From an uncultured Rhodopila sp. (lineage in GTDB: Bacteria; Pseudomonadota; Alphaproteobacteria; Acetobacterales; Acetobacteraceae), in NCBI GenBank assembly GCA_903932145.1, contig CAIZFE010000109.1, positions 1 to 64,000 on the forward strand: 64,000 nucleotides of DNA, read 5' to 3'. The position numbers and the translations under genes are program-made. The notes under the pieces were generated by a model, which saw only the letters and a list, made by a program, of their open reading frames with translations, was not told the origin of the DNA and made no database searches. Shown here one piece after another: positions 1 through 9,673 of the stretch (the stretch's first letter is position 1; each line of letters opens with the position of its first letter).

Positions 1-419
1 CGGGCTGTGAAGAATGGAGAGGAGGCGCCTTGCTCCGAGACGGTCTTTTCACCAAGGGCCACACGGGCTCTCCGCTCCAGGACCGGCGTGCGGCCGGCAC
101 GCCGGTCCACCCGCTTTTTGGCACAAATCGAAGATACAAGGGCCACGGAGCAGTAAAGCGCATGCGAGGTCTTTGGCTGCGGGTTTCCGACAATGATGCT
201 GATCCATGCCTGGTCCCGATCGGATGGAAGGCAAACCGGATATTCGCCGCCAGGCGACCAGATGACGGGCGCCGTTGTTCCGCTCCTCCGTGACCCTTCG
301 TGGTTCTCCGCTTCCTCCGTGGTAAAACCTTTCTTGTTTGCCGGCCAGCAAGCGCCCTCACCGGAACAGATTGTGTGCCTTCGCGGTCGCGACGATCCGA
401 CTCGCGCAGGCTCTCTCTA
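1..419. other. 5' edge region without a convincing gene
   Basis: Short open frames cross this stretch on both strands, but none resembles a known family and they overlap one another. It holds a strong hairpin terminator (80-119), which suggests that a plus-strand gene ends just left of the window. The rest is the upstream region of the recombinase gene. A pyrimidine-rich segment near 285-335 resembles the degraded intergenic text often seen between bacterial genes. I see no tRNA and no clear promoter. Confidence 0.5.
80..119 (+). terminator. Rho-independent terminator
   Basis: A perfect 12-bp stem (80-91 pairing with 97-108) closes a 5-nt loop and is followed shortly by five T residues at 115-119. 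This is a textbook intrinsic terminator in the plus direction. It probably ends a gene that lies left of the window. Confidence 0.75.
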
Positions 420-1394
420 ATGGCCCGTCGGCCCGCCACCCGAACCGCACCCCCAGCGTCCGCCTCCGGTCCCATCCCGGCGATGACCGGCGAAGCCGCA
501 CGCACGGCGTTCCTCGCCTGGATGGAGCAGGAACGCCACGCGGCGGCCAATACAGTCGAAGCCTACGGCCACGCGCTAGCCGGCTTCCTGGGTTTCCTGA
601 CCCACCACCTGGGCGGCGAGCCCGACCTGAAAGCCCTCACCGAACTGCGCGCGGCCGACATCCGCGCATGGCTCGCGGGACTGGCCAACGACAAACTGGT
701 CGCGTCATCCCGGGCCCAGCATTTGTCAGCGGTGCGCAGCTTCTTCCGCTATCTCAGCCGCCGCCACGGCACCGAAATCGCCGCCGTCAAACTGGTCGCC
801 ACCGCCCGCGCCCGCCCCGCCCTGCCCCGCGCCCTTACGATCGATCAAGCCCGCGACGTCACCGACCACGTCGGCGATCAGGCGGAGGACCCCGCGCTCC
901 AGGCCCGTGACATCGCGTTCTTCTCGCTGCTCTACGGCAGCGGCCTTCGCATCGCCGAGGCGCTCAGTCTCAACATCCGAGACGCAACATCGCTGAGGAC
1001 AAACCCGTCGCTGACCGTCACCGGCAAGGGGTCAAAAACCCGCATCGTGCCGGTACTGCCCGCGGTGCGAGAAGCCATCGATGCCTGCGTGGCGTTACAT
1101 CCATCACCGAAACCCGACAGCGCGTTATTCCTGGGCGCGCGCGGCAAGCGGCTCGATCCGGCGGTAGCGCAGAAAGTTTTAAGGACCTACCGCCGCCTGG
1201 CCGGGTTGCCGGAACATGCGACACCGCACGCCCTGCGGCATTCATTCGCCACCCACCTGCTCGCCAGCGGCAGCGACTTACGATCCATCCAGGATCTCCT
1301 CGGCCACGCCAGCCTGTCCACCACCCAGCGCTACACGGCGGTCGATGACACCGCCCTACTGGCGGTTTGGCGCAAAACCCACCCACGCGGCTGA
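420..1394 (+). CDS. xerC: Tyrosine recombinase XerC
   Basis: This is a 324-aa tyrosine recombinase, the usual length for XerC/XerD, which resolve chromosome dimers at dif during division. Residues about 25-115 form the N-terminal SAM-like core-binding domain and about 135-320 the catalytic domain. The catalytic set is visible: Arg177 (GLRIAEAL), Lys203 (TGKGSK), His270 and Arg273 (HALRH), His296 (LLGHASL) and nucleophile Tyr305 (TTQRY). I chose ATG 420 because the upstream in-frame extension shows no family resemblance. The gene stands alone, with no integrase-type att context, so a housekeeping Xer protein is more likely than a phage integrase. XerC is preferred over XerD from overall resemblance only. 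Confidence 0.85.
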   Translation: MARRPATRTAPPASASGPIPAMTGEAARTAFLAWMEQERHAAANTVEAYGHALAGFLGFLTHHLGGEPDLKALTELRAADIRAWLAGLANDKLVASSRAQHLSAVRSFFRYLSRRHGTEIAAVKLVATARARPALPRALTIDQARDVTDHVGDQAEDPALQARDIAFFSLLYGSGLRIAEALSLNIRDATSLRTNPSLTVTGKGSKTRIVPVLPAVREAIDACVALHPSPKPDSALFLGARGKRLDPAVAQKVLRTYRRLAGLPEHATPHALRHSFATHLLASGSDLRSIQDLLGHASLSTTQRYTAVDDTALLAVWRKTHPRG

Positions 1395-1410
1395 CCCGCC
1401 ACAAAAAAAA

Positions 1411-1428
1411 CGGCGCCCGAGGGCGCCG
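1411..1428. terminator. Hairpin terminator after xerC
   Basis: A perfect 7-bp GC stem (1411-1417 with 1422-1428) with a CGAG loop sits 16 nt after the xerC stop. The A8 run lies on the left side, so the minus strand has the classic hairpin plus T8. On the plus strand the hairpin is followed only by a weak TTAAGTTT. It may work in both directions; the stronger orientation points toward xerC, where no minus-strand gene needs it. Confidence 0.55.
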
Positions 1429-1663
1429 CTTAAGTTTGGGGGGGAAACGTCACGCGGATGAGGCCTAGCCGTCATCCGCCCACCCAACATTGGGTGCCGT
1501 TCGACCGTTTCAAGCCTCACGCTTTCGCGCATTTTGCGGATTATCATCGGAGCAGAGCGGATATCGATATCGCAGTGCGGCATAGGGGCTGGCCGGGTGC
1601 GCAAATTTCGTCCTATACCGCCGCCTTTCGTCCCTTTCATATCCTCGCCAGGAGGCACCACGC

Positions 1664-3832
1664 ATGGACTATATCGCGTCAGCCGGTATCCGTATCGCCA
1701 GGCCGCTTTACGATTTTGTCAACAGCGAGGCCTTGCCGGGCACATCGATCGGTGCTGACGCCTTCTGGTCCGGGTTCGCCGGCCTGTTGACCGATCTGGC
1801 GCCGCGCTGCGCCGCGCTGCTGGCCAAGCGCGACAGCCTTCAGAACCAGATCGATGCCTGGCACAAGGCCAACAAGGGCATGCCGGCGGACACCGAGGGC
1901 TACCTCAATTTTCTGCGCGGTATCGGCTATCTGGTCGAGGAACCGGCCTCGGTGGCCGTGAACACGTCGAATGTCGATCCCGAAATCGCGACGCTGGCCG
2001 GCCCGCAGTTGGTCGTTCCGGTCACCAATGCCCGCTATGCGCTGAACGCCGCCAACGCCCGCTGGGGCAGCCTGTATGACGCGCTGTACGGCACCGACGC
2101 GATTGCCGATGACGATGGCGCGGCACGCGGACGCGGCTTCAACAAAATCCGCGGCGACAAAGTCGTGGCGCGGGCACGGGAATTTCTGGACGGAGCAGCA
2201 CCGCTGTCCGTCGGCAGCCATGCCGATGCGGCCGGCTATACGGTGAAGGACGGTGTCCTGTCCGTCGCTTTGAAGGACGGCGGCACAACCGGACTGAAGG
2301 ACGCTGCCCAGTTCGCGGGCTATCGTGGCGAGGCCTCGGCGCCGTCCATCGTCCTGCTGAAGCATCACGGCCTGCATCTTGAAATCGTGATCGATCGCAC
2401 GCACGCGATTGGCAAGGACGACCCGGCCGGCGTCGCTGACGTGGTCATGGAAGCCGCCCTGACGACGATCCAGGACTGCGAGGACTCCATCACCGCGGTC
2501 GATGCCGACGACAAAGTCGCCGCCTATCGCAACTGGCTTGGTCTGATGAACGGCACGCTGGCCGACACCTTCGAGAAAGGTGGCCAGCAGATGACCCGGA
2601 CGCTGAACAGCGACCGGCAATACACCAAGCCGTCGGGCACCGGCAGCGTATGGGTGTCCGGCCGCAGCCTGATGCTGATCCGCAATGTCGGCCATCACAT
2701 GTACACCGATGCCGTTCTGGACGCGTCGGGCGCGGAAATCCCGGAAGGCTTCCTGGATGCGGCGGTGACCTCGCTGATCGCGATGCATGACCTCAACGGC
2801 AAAGGCCCGATCAAGAACAGCCGAGCCGGGTCGGTTTATATCGTGAAACCGAAGATGCATGGGCCGGAGGAAGTGGCGCTGACCGCCGATCTGTTCGGAC
2901 GCGTCGAGACGATCCTCGGACTTGCGGCGCACACGCTGAAGATGGGGATCATGGATGAGGAACGGCGGACGTCCGCCAATCTGAAGGCCTGCATCGGCGC
3001 GGCGGCGGATCGCGTGGTGTTCATCAACACCGGCTTCCTGGACCGGACCGGCGATGAGATCCACACCTCGATCGAAGCCGGCCCGATGATCCGCAAGAAT
3101 GAAATGCGCGGCACGTCATGGATCAAGGCGTACGAGGACCAGAACGTCGAGATCGGCCTGGAATGCGGCCTGCGCGGCAAGGCGCAGATCGGCAAGGGCA
3201 TGTGGGCGGCGCCGGACCGGATGGCCGACATGCTGGTGCAGAAAATCGGCCACCCGATGGCCGGGGCGAACACGGCCTGGGTACCGTCCCCCACCGCCGC
3301 GACGCTGCATGCGCTGCATTACCATATGGTCGATGTCAGTGCGCGTCAGACCGAGCTGGCGACTCGCCCACGCGCGGCCCTGAAGGATCTGCTGGCGATC
3401 CCGCTGGCCGAGGGCCAGAACTGGTCGCCCGAGGATCTGCGCCAGGAACTGGACAACAACTGCCAGGGCATCCTGGGTTATGTGGTGCGTTGGATCGACC
3501 AGGGAGTCGGCTGTTCCAAGGTGCCGGACATCCACGATGTCGGGCTGATGGAGGACCGCGCGACGCTACGGATTTCGTCCCAGCACATCGCCAATTGGTT
3601 GCACCATGGCGTGGTGACCGAAGCCCAGGTGACCGAGGCTTTGCATCGCATGGCGCTGGTCGTTGACCGGCAGAACGCAGGCGATCCGCTGTATAAGCCG
3701 ATGGCTCCCGATTTCGACGGTGTCGCCTACAAAGCCGCGGCCGACCTGATCTTCGAGGGCCGGACGCAGCCGAACGGCTACACCGAGTTCATCCTGCACC
3801 GCCGCCGCCGCGAGGCGAAGGCCGCCTCCTGA
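1664..3832 (+). CDS. glcB: Malate synthase G
   Basis: This 722-aa enzyme condenses glyoxylate with acetyl-CoA to malate in the glyoxylate/glycolate pathway. Its length matches the monomeric G isoform (E. coli GlcB about 723 aa) rather than the shorter A form. Family-conserved segments include RNVGHHM, where Arg340 corresponds to the catalytic arginine, KPKMHGPEE in the TIM barrel, and MEDRATLR, where Asp631 is the expected catalytic base. The N-terminal residues NSEALPGT are also typical. ATG 1664 follows a strong CAGGAGG site. No isocitrate lyase or glycolate oxidase gene is adjacent, so the gene is monocistronic. A hairpin at 3841-3869 follows the stop. Confidence 0.95.
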   Translation: MDYIASAGIRIARPLYDFVNSEALPGTSIGADAFWSGFAGLLTDLAPRCAALLAKRDSLQNQIDAWHKANKGMPADTEGYLNFLRGIGYLVEEPASVAVNTSNVDPEIATLAGPQLVVPVTNARYALNAANARWGSLYDALYGTDAIADDDGAARGRGFNKIRGDKVVARAREFLDGAAPLSVGSHADAAGYTVKDGVLSVALKDGGTTGLKDAAQFAGYRGEASAPSIVLLKHHGLHLEIVIDRTHAIGKDDPAGVADVVMEAALTTIQDCEDSITAVDADDKVAAYRNWLGLMNGTLADTFEKGGQQMTRTLNSDRQYTKPSGTGSVWVSGRSLMLIRNVGHHMYTDAVLDASGAEIPEGFLDAAVTSLIAMHDLNGKGPIKNSRAGSVYIVKPKMHGPEEVALTADLFGRVETILGLAAHTLKMGIMDEERRTSANLKACIGAAADRVVFINTGFLDRTGDEIHTSIEAGPMIRKNEMRGTSWIKAYEDQNVEIGLECGLRGKAQIGKGMWAAPDRMADMLVQKIGHPMAGANTAWVPSPTAATLHALHYHMVDVSARQTELATRPRAALKDLLAIPLAEGQNWSPEDLRQELDNNCQGILGYVVRWIDQGVGCSKVPDIHDVGLMEDRATLRISSQHIANWLHHGVVTEAQVTEALHRMALVVDRQNAGDPLYKPMAPDFDGVAYKAAADLIFEGRTQPNGYTEFILHRRRREAKAAS

Positions 3833-3840
3833 TGCCTCCG

Positions 3841-3869
3841 GGACGGAGCGTGAAGAGCGCGCTCCGTCC
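3841..3869 (+). terminator. Hairpin downstream of glcB
   Basis: Inverted arms of 10 bp (3841-3850 with 3860-3869) with a 9-nt loop start 8 nt after the glcB stop codon. There is no T tract, so this could be a Rho-assisted terminator or an mRNA-stabilising hairpin rather than a classic intrinsic terminator. Confidence 0.45.
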
Positions 3870-4045
3870 TGGCCGGTTGCGCCATGAATGCGGTCCGGCG
3901 GCCAACAAATTGCCGGACGCCTTTGCCGCCGATCCGATGTATGATGGGCGTATGAGGAACATCCAAACAAACGCGTCGAGGCCCGGGTGAATGCGCGTGC
4001 ACCTGCGAGGCGTACGTTAAACCAGCCTTACTGCCATTCCACGTT

Positions 4046-4115
4046 CGTCATGGCCCGGCTTGTCCGGGCCTCCTATCGTGGCACCGTCAGGGCACAGGTG
4101 GCCCGGACAAGCCGC
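4046..4115. repeat. Dispersed intergenic inverted repeat, copy 1
   Basis: The segment begins GTCATGGCCCGGCTTGTCC and ends with the inverse GGCCCGGACAAGCC, so the ends pair around a variable centre containing GGCACCGTC. The same ends and the same central words recur at 39574-39653, and related elements lie at 4180, 10880, 12835, 44532 and 52789. It matches the general form of REP/BIME-like families found between alphaproteobacterial genes. It sits in the roughly 495-bp gap between glcB and the next gene, which otherwise shows only a hairpin and a second repeat. Confidence 0.7.
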
Positions 4116-4179
4116 ATAGGCGTCAGGATAGGCGTTGGGCGGAGGAGGTTTGTGCCACGGACGTGGCGTTCCGCTTTCC

Positions 4180-4268
4180 GTCATGGCCGGCCTTGGCCCG
4201 GCCACCCGGGACTTCCTGCGCCGCTCCAAGCAAAGTCCCGGGTGACCGGGCCAAGCCCGGTCATGACC
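4180..4268. repeat. Dispersed intergenic inverted repeat, copy 2
   Basis: This is a second element, 65 bp after copy 1. GTCATGGCCGGCCTTGGCC at the left is mirrored by GGGCCAAGCCCGGTCATGAC at the right, with an inner pair ACCCGGGACTT/AAGTCCCGGGT. The nested symmetry would fold into one long hairpin. An open frame runs through it into the downstream TPR gene, which is why the gene start is placed after it. Confidence 0.7.
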
Positions 4269-4327
4269 AATGGGCAAATCCTCCCCGCCCACCGCTTAAG
4301 TCGATGCCTATGCGGACAAGCCGGGCC

Positions 4328-5659
4328 ATGACGATCGGGGGAGGCCGGCGCGAATCCGGTCAGTCAGATCATGCGCTGCACCAGGTCGGCAGTGCTGAGT
4401 TTTCCGGGGTTTCGCCCAACCAAGGCTCGTCCCTTGCGGTATCCCCTAACGCCCGTTGGTCTGCCACCGATCCTGGCCCGCCACCCCGAACCCCCGCCCC
4501 CCTGCTGGCCGACCTGGACGCGCTCCGTCGCCTTGCCGGCGGCGCCTATCGAAGCGGGCGAATAGACGAGGCCGGCGACGCCCAATCAGCGGTGCTGGCT
4601 ATGGCCACATTGTCGGGCGCCGCGCAGGCGGACGACTTCCTGTTCGCCGGCCTGATCTGCCATGCGGCCCGCCGTCTGTCCGACGGCATCGACGTGCTGC
4701 GGCAGGGCCTCGGCCTGTACCCTGAAAACGCCGCGCTGCACGAAAACCTCGCCGTTCTATTGCTGGCAAACGGCGACATCGCCGATGCGATCGCATCCTG
4801 TCAGGCCGCGCTGGCCCTGGGTTCGGCAAGTCCCAACGTGCATGACTGCCTCAGCGAGGCGTATCAGCGTGCCGGACGCCTGGATCTGGCGGTCGCGGCC
4901 GGGCGAGCGTCCCTGGACGCCAAGGACCGCCGCTTCGGGGGCGCCGAACCGATTGTCAGTATGCCCGCCGGATTGCCGCCGGCCTTCAACCTCGGCCGTC
5001 CCGAACAGAACATCATCGCCTACAGCCTGTGGGGAAACCAGCCGCGCTACCATGTGCCGCTGCTGGAAAACGCACGTATCCGGCCGCATCTGTTTCCCGC
5101 GTGGACCATCCGGGTTTACCACGACCACACGGTCGATCCGTCGTATCTCGTGCAATTGGCGGCCAACGGGGTCCAGCTTCACCCTATGGCGTTGCCACCG
5201 GCGGTTCCCGAGCATCGTCGGTTGCTGTGGCGGTTCGAGGTGTTTGCCGATCCCGAAGTCCAGCGCTTCCTGATCCGCGATGCCGATTCGCTGCTGACGG
5301 TAAAGGAACGCGTCGCCGTCGATGCATGGCTGCAATCCGATTTCCATTTTCATGCCATGCGCGACTGGTACACCCACACAGACCTGCTGCTGGCCGGCAT
5401 GTGGGGCGGCGTAGGCGGCATCCTGCCGACCCCGGCCACTCTGATGCGCCGCCATAGCTTCTTTAGAATGGAAAACGATCACATCGACCAGGATTTGCTG
5501 ACCGAAACGGTGTGGCCGGTCGTTCGCCGCGCCATTCTGATTCATGACAGCATTTTCCAACCCTGCCTTGGCAGTCTGCCGTTTCCACCGTTCGGGTTCC
5601 TGCCGGACGGACACCATATCGGACAGAATGCCTTCCTTCATTTCAGCAAAACCGGCTAA
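4328..5659 (+). CDS. TPR protein with glycosyltransferase-like C-terminal domain
   Basis: The protein is about 443 aa. Residues about 60-190 form TPR-type helical repeats (for example LYPENAALHENLAVLLLANGD). The C-terminal 250 residues look like a nucleotide-diphospho-sugar transferase fold, with IIAYSLWG near the start, WTIRVYHDHT, and a DxD-like FLIRDADSLLT. The last third (HFHAMRDWYTH, IDQDLLTETVWP) is typical of proteins that handle a surface polysaccharide or glycoprotein. Which sugar or acceptor is involved cannot be read. The start is uncertain: the frame is open back to 4163, but that part is repeat sequence, so ATG 4328 was chosen. No Shine-Dalgarno decides it. The stop lies 10 nt before the next TPR gene, suggesting co-transcription. 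Confidence 0.6.
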   Translation: MTIGGGRRESGQSDHALHQVGSAEFSGVSPNQGSSLAVSPNARWSATDPGPPPRTPAPLLADLDALRRLAGGAYRSGRIDEAGDAQSAVLAMATLSGAAQADDFLFAGLICHAARRLSDGIDVLRQGLGLYPENAALHENLAVLLLANGDIADAIASCQAALALGSASPNVHDCLSEAYQRAGRLDLAVAAGRASLDAKDRRFGGAEPIVSMPAGLPPAFNLGRPEQNIIAYSLWGNQPRYHVPLLENARIRPHLFPAWTIRVYHDHTVDPSYLVQLAANGVQLHPMALPPAVPEHRRLLWRFEVFADPEVQRFLIRDADSLLTVKERVAVDAWLQSDFHFHAMRDWYTHTDLLLAGMWGGVGGILPTPATLMRRHSFFRMENDHIDQDLLTETVWPVVRRAILIHDSIFQPCLGSLPFPPFGFLPDGHHIGQNAFLHFSKTG

Positions 5660-5669
5660 GCTGTCCGCC

Positions 5670-6497
5670 ATGTCCCGGCGCCCCATCGCATTTTGCGCCT
5701 CCCTCGCCTTGCTGGGCATCGTCACGACCGCCGTGCTGTGGTCATCGCCAGACTCCGGACCGTCCGATTTCGCCCTGACCGAGCTGCCAATCCCCCCCTT
5801 CCCGCCCCGCATCACCGAGGGCAGCACCTACGAAACCTGCCTCGCCACCCTGGCCGGTGATCCGATCAGCGCGGTCACCCTGTCCGAAACCTGGGAGGCG
5901 GATGGCGGTGGCGAAGGTGCTCTGCATTGCCACGGGCTGGCACTGATCGCAGTCGGCAAACCGGCGGACGGCGCTTCCGAACTTGAGCAACTCTCCCAAC
6001 ACAGTGCCGCCCCACCCATGGCGCGGGCCACGGTGTTGGCGCAGGCGGCGCAGGCAAGGCTGATGGTCGCGCAACCGGACATGGCCGTGACCGACGCCTC
6101 GATGGCGCTCAAACTCTCCCCCGCCGACACCGAGTTGTTCATCATGCTGGGGACGGCCGAGAGTATGCGAGGCCGGTTGCAACAGGCGGTGGATGACGTC
6201 AGCGCGGCGTTGCGGCTGGAAGCCGGACGCACCGACGCGCTGGTGCTGCGGGCGGTGATGCGCCGGAAACTGAACCAGCTCGATCTGGCGCAGGCGGACG
6301 TGTCGCAGGCGTTGACGCTGGATCCGGACGACGCCGACGCCTTGCTGGAACGCGGCATCCTGCGCCAACGGATGGGCGATCCGGAAGGCGCGCGGGCGGA
6401 TTGGGAGCATGCACGCGTTGTGGACCCGACCACCATAACGGCCGATCTGGCGGAACAAAACCTGTCGCTGCTGGAAGCCGGACCGCTACGTCAGTAA
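5670..6497 (+). CDS. Membrane-anchored TPR protein
   Basis: This is a 275-aa protein. Residues 5-24 form a hydrophobic signal anchor (IAFCASLALLGIVTTAVLW) and the rest is predicted periplasmic. Residues about 120-260 hold at least three TPR units (DAALKLSPADTELFIMLG-type, ALRLEAGRTDALVLRAVM, ALTLDPDDADALLERGIL). TPR arrays mediate protein-protein contacts; the partner is unknown. ATG 5670 places the anchor at the N-terminus, whereas longer starts overlap the upstream gene. It is probably in one operon with the preceding TPR/glycosyltransferase-like gene. Confidence 0.65.
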   Translation: MSRRPIAFCASLALLGIVTTAVLWSSPDSGPSDFALTELPIPPFPPRITEGSTYETCLATLAGDPISAVTLSETWEADGGGEGALHCHGLALIAVGKPADGASELEQLSQHSAAPPMARATVLAQAAQARLMVAQPDMAVTDASMALKLSPADTELFIMLGTAESMRGRLQQAVDDVSAALRLEAGRTDALVLRAVMRRKLNQLDLAQADVSQALTLDPDDADALLERGILRQRMGDPEGARADWEHARVVDPTTITADLAEQNLSLLEAGPLRQ

Positions 6498-6571
6498 GCG
6501 CCAGCGTTGTCATCCCGGTCGATCCGGGCTGAAATGCGAGGCGTCGCAGCGTCCAGGGAAGATAAAACCAT

Positions 6572-7228
6572 ATGATCGATAAATTCGTGCCCGATGTGGC
6601 GGCCGCGTTGGCCGGCATCGCGGACGGGTCCGTGATCCTGTTGCCCGGTTTCGGCAACGGCATGGCGGAAACCCTCGCCGCCGGCCTGATCGCCCAGGGC
6701 GCCCGAAATCTGACCCTGGTGGCGAACTCAGGCGGCCGGGACACCGGGCCGGTGGCTGACATTCTGGCATCCGGCCACGTCGCTCGGTTGATTTGCAGTT
6801 TCGTGCGCGCCGACAGCGTTGCCGGCCGCTTGTTCGGGGCGGCCAAGCTGGAACTGGAGATCGTTCCGCAAGGCACGCTGGCGGAACGGCTGCGCGCCGC
6901 CGGGGCCGGGATCTCGGCGTTCTACACCCCCACCGGCGCGGACACGCTGTTAGCCGAGGGCCGCGAAACCCGCATCATCGACGGCCGCAACTGCCTGCTG
7001 GAATATCCCCTGCCCGGCGATGTCGCGCTGTGCGATGCGTGGGAGGCCGATCGCTGGGGCAACCTGACGCACCGCCAAAGCGCCCGCAATTTCAATCCGG
7101 TGATGGCGATGGCCGCGAAAATGACGATCGTGCAGACGCGCCATGTCATAGCACTCGGGGATATACCGCCGGAGAACGTCCATACGCCTGGCGTCTTCGT
7201 GCATCGCGTCGTGCATGTCCCAGCTTAA
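6572..7228 (+). CDS. CoA-transferase family I, alpha subunit
   Basis: This 218-aa protein is the alpha half of a 3-oxoacid/3-oxoadipate-type CoA-transferase, which moves CoA from succinyl-CoA to an organic acid. Features are DGSVILLPGFGNGMAETL (the glycine-rich loop of the alpha subunit), NSGGRDTG, YTPTGADTLLAEGRETR and GDVALCDAWEADRWGNL. The loop has PGFGNGMAE where the classical signature is GGFGxxGxP, so the substrate may differ from succinyl-CoA:acetoacetate enzymes. The beta subunit follows 10 nt downstream and a hydrolase overlaps that, forming one operon. I give no symbol because pcaI, scoA and atoD cannot be separated here. Confidence 0.85.
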   Translation: MIDKFVPDVAAALAGIADGSVILLPGFGNGMAETLAAGLIAQGARNLTLVANSGGRDTGPVADILASGHVARLICSFVRADSVAGRLFGAAKLELEIVPQGTLAERLRAAGAGISAFYTPTGADTLLAEGRETRIIDGRNCLLEYPLPGDVALCDAWEADRWGNLTHRQSARNFNPVMAMAAKMTIVQTRHVIALGDIPPENVHTPGVFVHRVVHVPA

Positions 7229-7238
7229 GGAAACGACC

Positions 7239-7886
7239 ATGACATTCCGTCCGCTGGACCGCGCCGCCATCGCCGCCCGCATCGCACAGGACATTCCCGA
7301 GGGTTGGTTCGTCAATCTCGGCATCGGCATTCCCACCGGGGTGTCGGACTATGTCCCCAACGACCGCGAGGTGATCTTCCATTCCGAGAACGGTGTCATC
7401 GGCGCCGGCCCGGCCCCCGCCCCGGACAAGATCGATCCGTATCTGGTCAATGCCGGCACGCAACATATCACCCTGCGCACCGGCGGCTCGTTCGTCCACC
7501 ACGCCGACAGTTTCGCCATCGCTCGGGGTGGCCATCTCGATCTGTGCGTGCTGGGCGCGTTCGAGGTCGCGGAAAGCGGCGACATCGCCAACTGGGCGCG
7601 GGCGCCGGATGAGCCGGTGAAGCAGGTCGGCGGCGCGATGGATCTGGCGATCGGCGCGAAACGACTGTGGGTGGCGATGGAGCACACCACCAAAGGCAAC
7701 GGCGGGTCCCGCATACGGAAACTATGTTCGTATCCGCTGACGGCAAAAGGTGTCGTCCGGCGCGTCTACACCGACCTTGCGGTGCTGGAGGTCACGCCAC
7801 GCGGCTTCCTGGTGGTGGAGATGATTCCGGGTATGACCCGAGAGGGCTTGCAGGAACGCAGTGAAGCGGAGTTGCACTGGTCATGA
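7239..7886 (+). CDS. CoA-transferase family I, beta subunit
   Basis: This 215-aa protein is the partner of the upstream alpha subunit. The catalytic glutamate that forms the CoA thioester is Glu50 in FHSENGVIG. Other family marks are VNLGIGIPTGVSDYVP near the N-terminus and GGHLDLCVLGAFEV, DLAIGAKRLWVAMEHT and TDLAVLEVTP further on. ATG 7239 is preceded by AAGGAAA; a longer frame to 7215 would overlap the alpha subunit and is unlikely. Its stop overlaps the start of the next gene (ATGA). The pair could act on 3-oxoadipate, acetoacetate or a less common acid. Confidence 0.87.
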   Translation: MTFRPLDRAAIAARIAQDIPEGWFVNLGIGIPTGVSDYVPNDREVIFHSENGVIGAGPAPAPDKIDPYLVNAGTQHITLRTGGSFVHHADSFAIARGGHLDLCVLGAFEVAESGDIANWARAPDEPVKQVGGAMDLAIGAKRLWVAMEHTTKGNGGSRIRKLCSYPLTAKGVVRRVYTDLAVLEVTPRGFLVVEMIPGMTREGLQERSEAELHWS

Positions 7887-9673
7887 TCACAGACATCACA
7901 ATCAACAGCCGCACACCCTTTGTGGGCGGAGCGGCGTTCGGCGACACCGGCGCATACGAGCGGATTGACGGCGTCGCGTCCGGCCTGCTGGACCCGGCTC
8001 ACCCGGGCAATCGAGGCATCGCCCTGCTGGATCAGGCGCCGCGCAACGAAGCGGGACTGGTGGCGTATCGTTCGGACTTCGTGTTGCTGCGCCCGGTGGA
8101 TGCGGCGAAAGGCAACGGTCGCGTGCTGTACGAGGTCAACAATCGTGGCCGGATCATGCTGTTCGCCAATCTGTGCGCGGGCGCGGCCGGCAATCAGCCC
8201 AAGACCGCGGACGATCTGGGCAATGCCCTGCCGCTGCGGCTGGGATTTTCGCTGTTGTGGACCGGCTGGGACCCCGGTGCCCCGAAGGCAACGGGACTGT
8301 CGCTGGATGTGCCCGTGATCGACGGCATCACACAGCCGATCCGGGAAGAATTCGTTTCGGGCACCCGGCTTGGTGTCCACGAATCCTTCCGGCTGGCGTA
8401 CGAGGCCGTCGGCCCCGCGACGGTCGCCGTGCGTCGCACGCAGACCGCGCCAAAGGTCGCGGTAGCATCGGAAACGATCGACAACCGCACCGTCCGGCCG
8501 GTTGGACCGATCGAAACCGGATCGATCTATGAGGTTCGCTACACCGCGACGAAACCCCGCGTCCTTGGAATCGGCTTCGCGGCAACGCGGGATATCGTCA
8601 GCCATCTGCGTCACCAGGGTGCGGACCTGATGGGACGGCCGATCGCGCACACGCTGGCGTTCGGCATTTCGCAGGCCGGCCGTTACTTGCGGGATCACAT
8701 CGCCGGCGGGTTCAACAGCGACGAAAACGGCCGCCGCGTGTTCGACGGCGTGTTCACCCATGTCGCCGGCATCGGACGGGTGTTCCACAATACTCCGTTC
8801 GGCCAGCCGTTTCGTACGCGGACATGGCACGAGGATCATCATTTCCCCGAAATCGAATTTCCGCACTCCGCCGCCGCGATGGATGATCCGGTTACCGGTC
8901 GCAGCGGCGCGTTGATGCGAGGGGACGCGACCGATCCGTTGTTGATCGAGACGAATACCTCCACCGAATACTGGCAGAAGGGCGCGTCGTTGCTGCACAC
9001 CGATCCCGCGGGAACGCGCGATATCGCACTGCCGCCGAATGTGCGGGCCTATCTGGTGGCGGGGACGCAGCATGGCGGCAAGGCAGGGATGCCGCGCGAT
9101 AACGGCCCCTGCATCAACCCGCGAAACTGGCACGATCCGATGCCGGCGATCCGAGCGCTGCTGGTGGCGCTGGACGAGTGGGTTGTGTCCGGGCGGACGC
9201 CTCCCGATAGCCGTGTGCCCCGGATCGATGACGGAACGCTGGTCGCGGCGGCAGACGTGGCCTTTCCGGCGATCCCCGGATTGGGACGGCCACATGCGGC
9301 CAACGATGTGACTGTGCTGGTGGATTGGGTCACGCCCTCGGCCGGAGTCGCTTATGGGGCGTTGGTGCCGCAGGTGGACGCCGACGGCAACGAAATCGCG
9401 GGGATACGGCTGCCGGATATCGCCGTGCCGCACGGGACGTTTACGGGGTGGAACCTTTACGCATCCCCCTACCCCGACGGCGAACTCGCTGACCGCGACG
9501 GCACATTCATGGCATTTGCGGCAACCGAAGCCGAACGGGGCGCCGACCCGCGGGTTTCGCTGGCGGTTCGGCATCCCGGCAACACCCATGCCGAAGCGAT
9601 CGGGACCACCACCCGCGCGCTGGTGCGCGACCGGCTGTTGTTACAGGAGGATGCCGATCATTATCTGGCCTGA
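7883..9673 (+). CDS. Alpha/beta-hydrolase domain protein (PF20091-like)
   Basis: This 596-aa protein matches the large alpha/beta-hydrolase-domain family found in catabolic clusters of proteobacteria and actinobacteria. Recognisable stretches are FVGGAAFGDTGAYERIDG at the start, LYEVNNRGR, the tryptophan-rich LLWTGWDPGAP, and FGISQAGRYLRDHI, where G-x-S-x-A-G is a probable nucleophile elbow. No signal peptide is seen. ATG overlaps the CoA-transferase beta stop by 4 nt, so translation is coupled and the hydrolase probably supplies or consumes the same acid. The 3' end overlaps the convergent MFS gene by 13 bp. The natural substrate of the family is poorly defined. Confidence 0.75.
   Translation: MITDITINSRTPFVGGAAFGDTGAYERIDGVASGLLDPAHPGNRGIALLDQAPRNEAGLVAYRSDFVLLRPVDAAKGNGRVLYEVNNRGRIMLFANLCAGAAGNQPKTADDLGNALPLRLGFSLLWTGWDPGAPKATGLSLDVPVIDGITQPIREEFVSGTRLGVHESFRLAYEAVGPATVAVRRTQTAPKVAVASETIDNRTVRPVGPIETGSIYEVRYTATKPRVLGIGFAATRDIVSHLRHQGADLMGRPIAHTLAFGISQAGRYLRDHIAGGFNSDENGRRVFDGVFTHVAGIGRVFHNTPFGQPFRTRTWHEDHHFPEIEFPHSAAAMDDPVTGRSGALMRGDATDPLLIETNTSTEYWQKGASLLHTDPAGTRDIALPPNVRAYLVAGTQHGGKAGMPRDNGPCINPRNWHDPMPAIRALLVALDEWVVSGRTPPDSRVPRIDDGTLVAAADVAFPAIPGLGRPHAANDVTVLVDWVTPSAGVAYGALVPQVDADGNEIAGIRLPDIAVPHGTFTGWNLYASPYPDGELADRDGTFMAFAATEAERGADPRVSLAVRHPGNTHAEAIGTTTRALVRDRLLLQEDADHYLA

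Noticed and set aside
1679-3064. Long antisense frame opposite glcB
   Set aside because: It follows from GC-rich codon periodicity; the glcB product is complete and conserved, while the antisense protein has no family look.
4163-4327. N-terminal extension of the TPR/glycosyltransferase-like gene
   Set aside because: This part is encoded by a dispersed intergenic repeat and has no TPR or other fold.
7766-9589. Long antisense frame opposite the PF20091-type hydrolase
   Set aside because: It is a shadow of the sense gene, with arginine- and histidine-rich composition and no recognisable motif.
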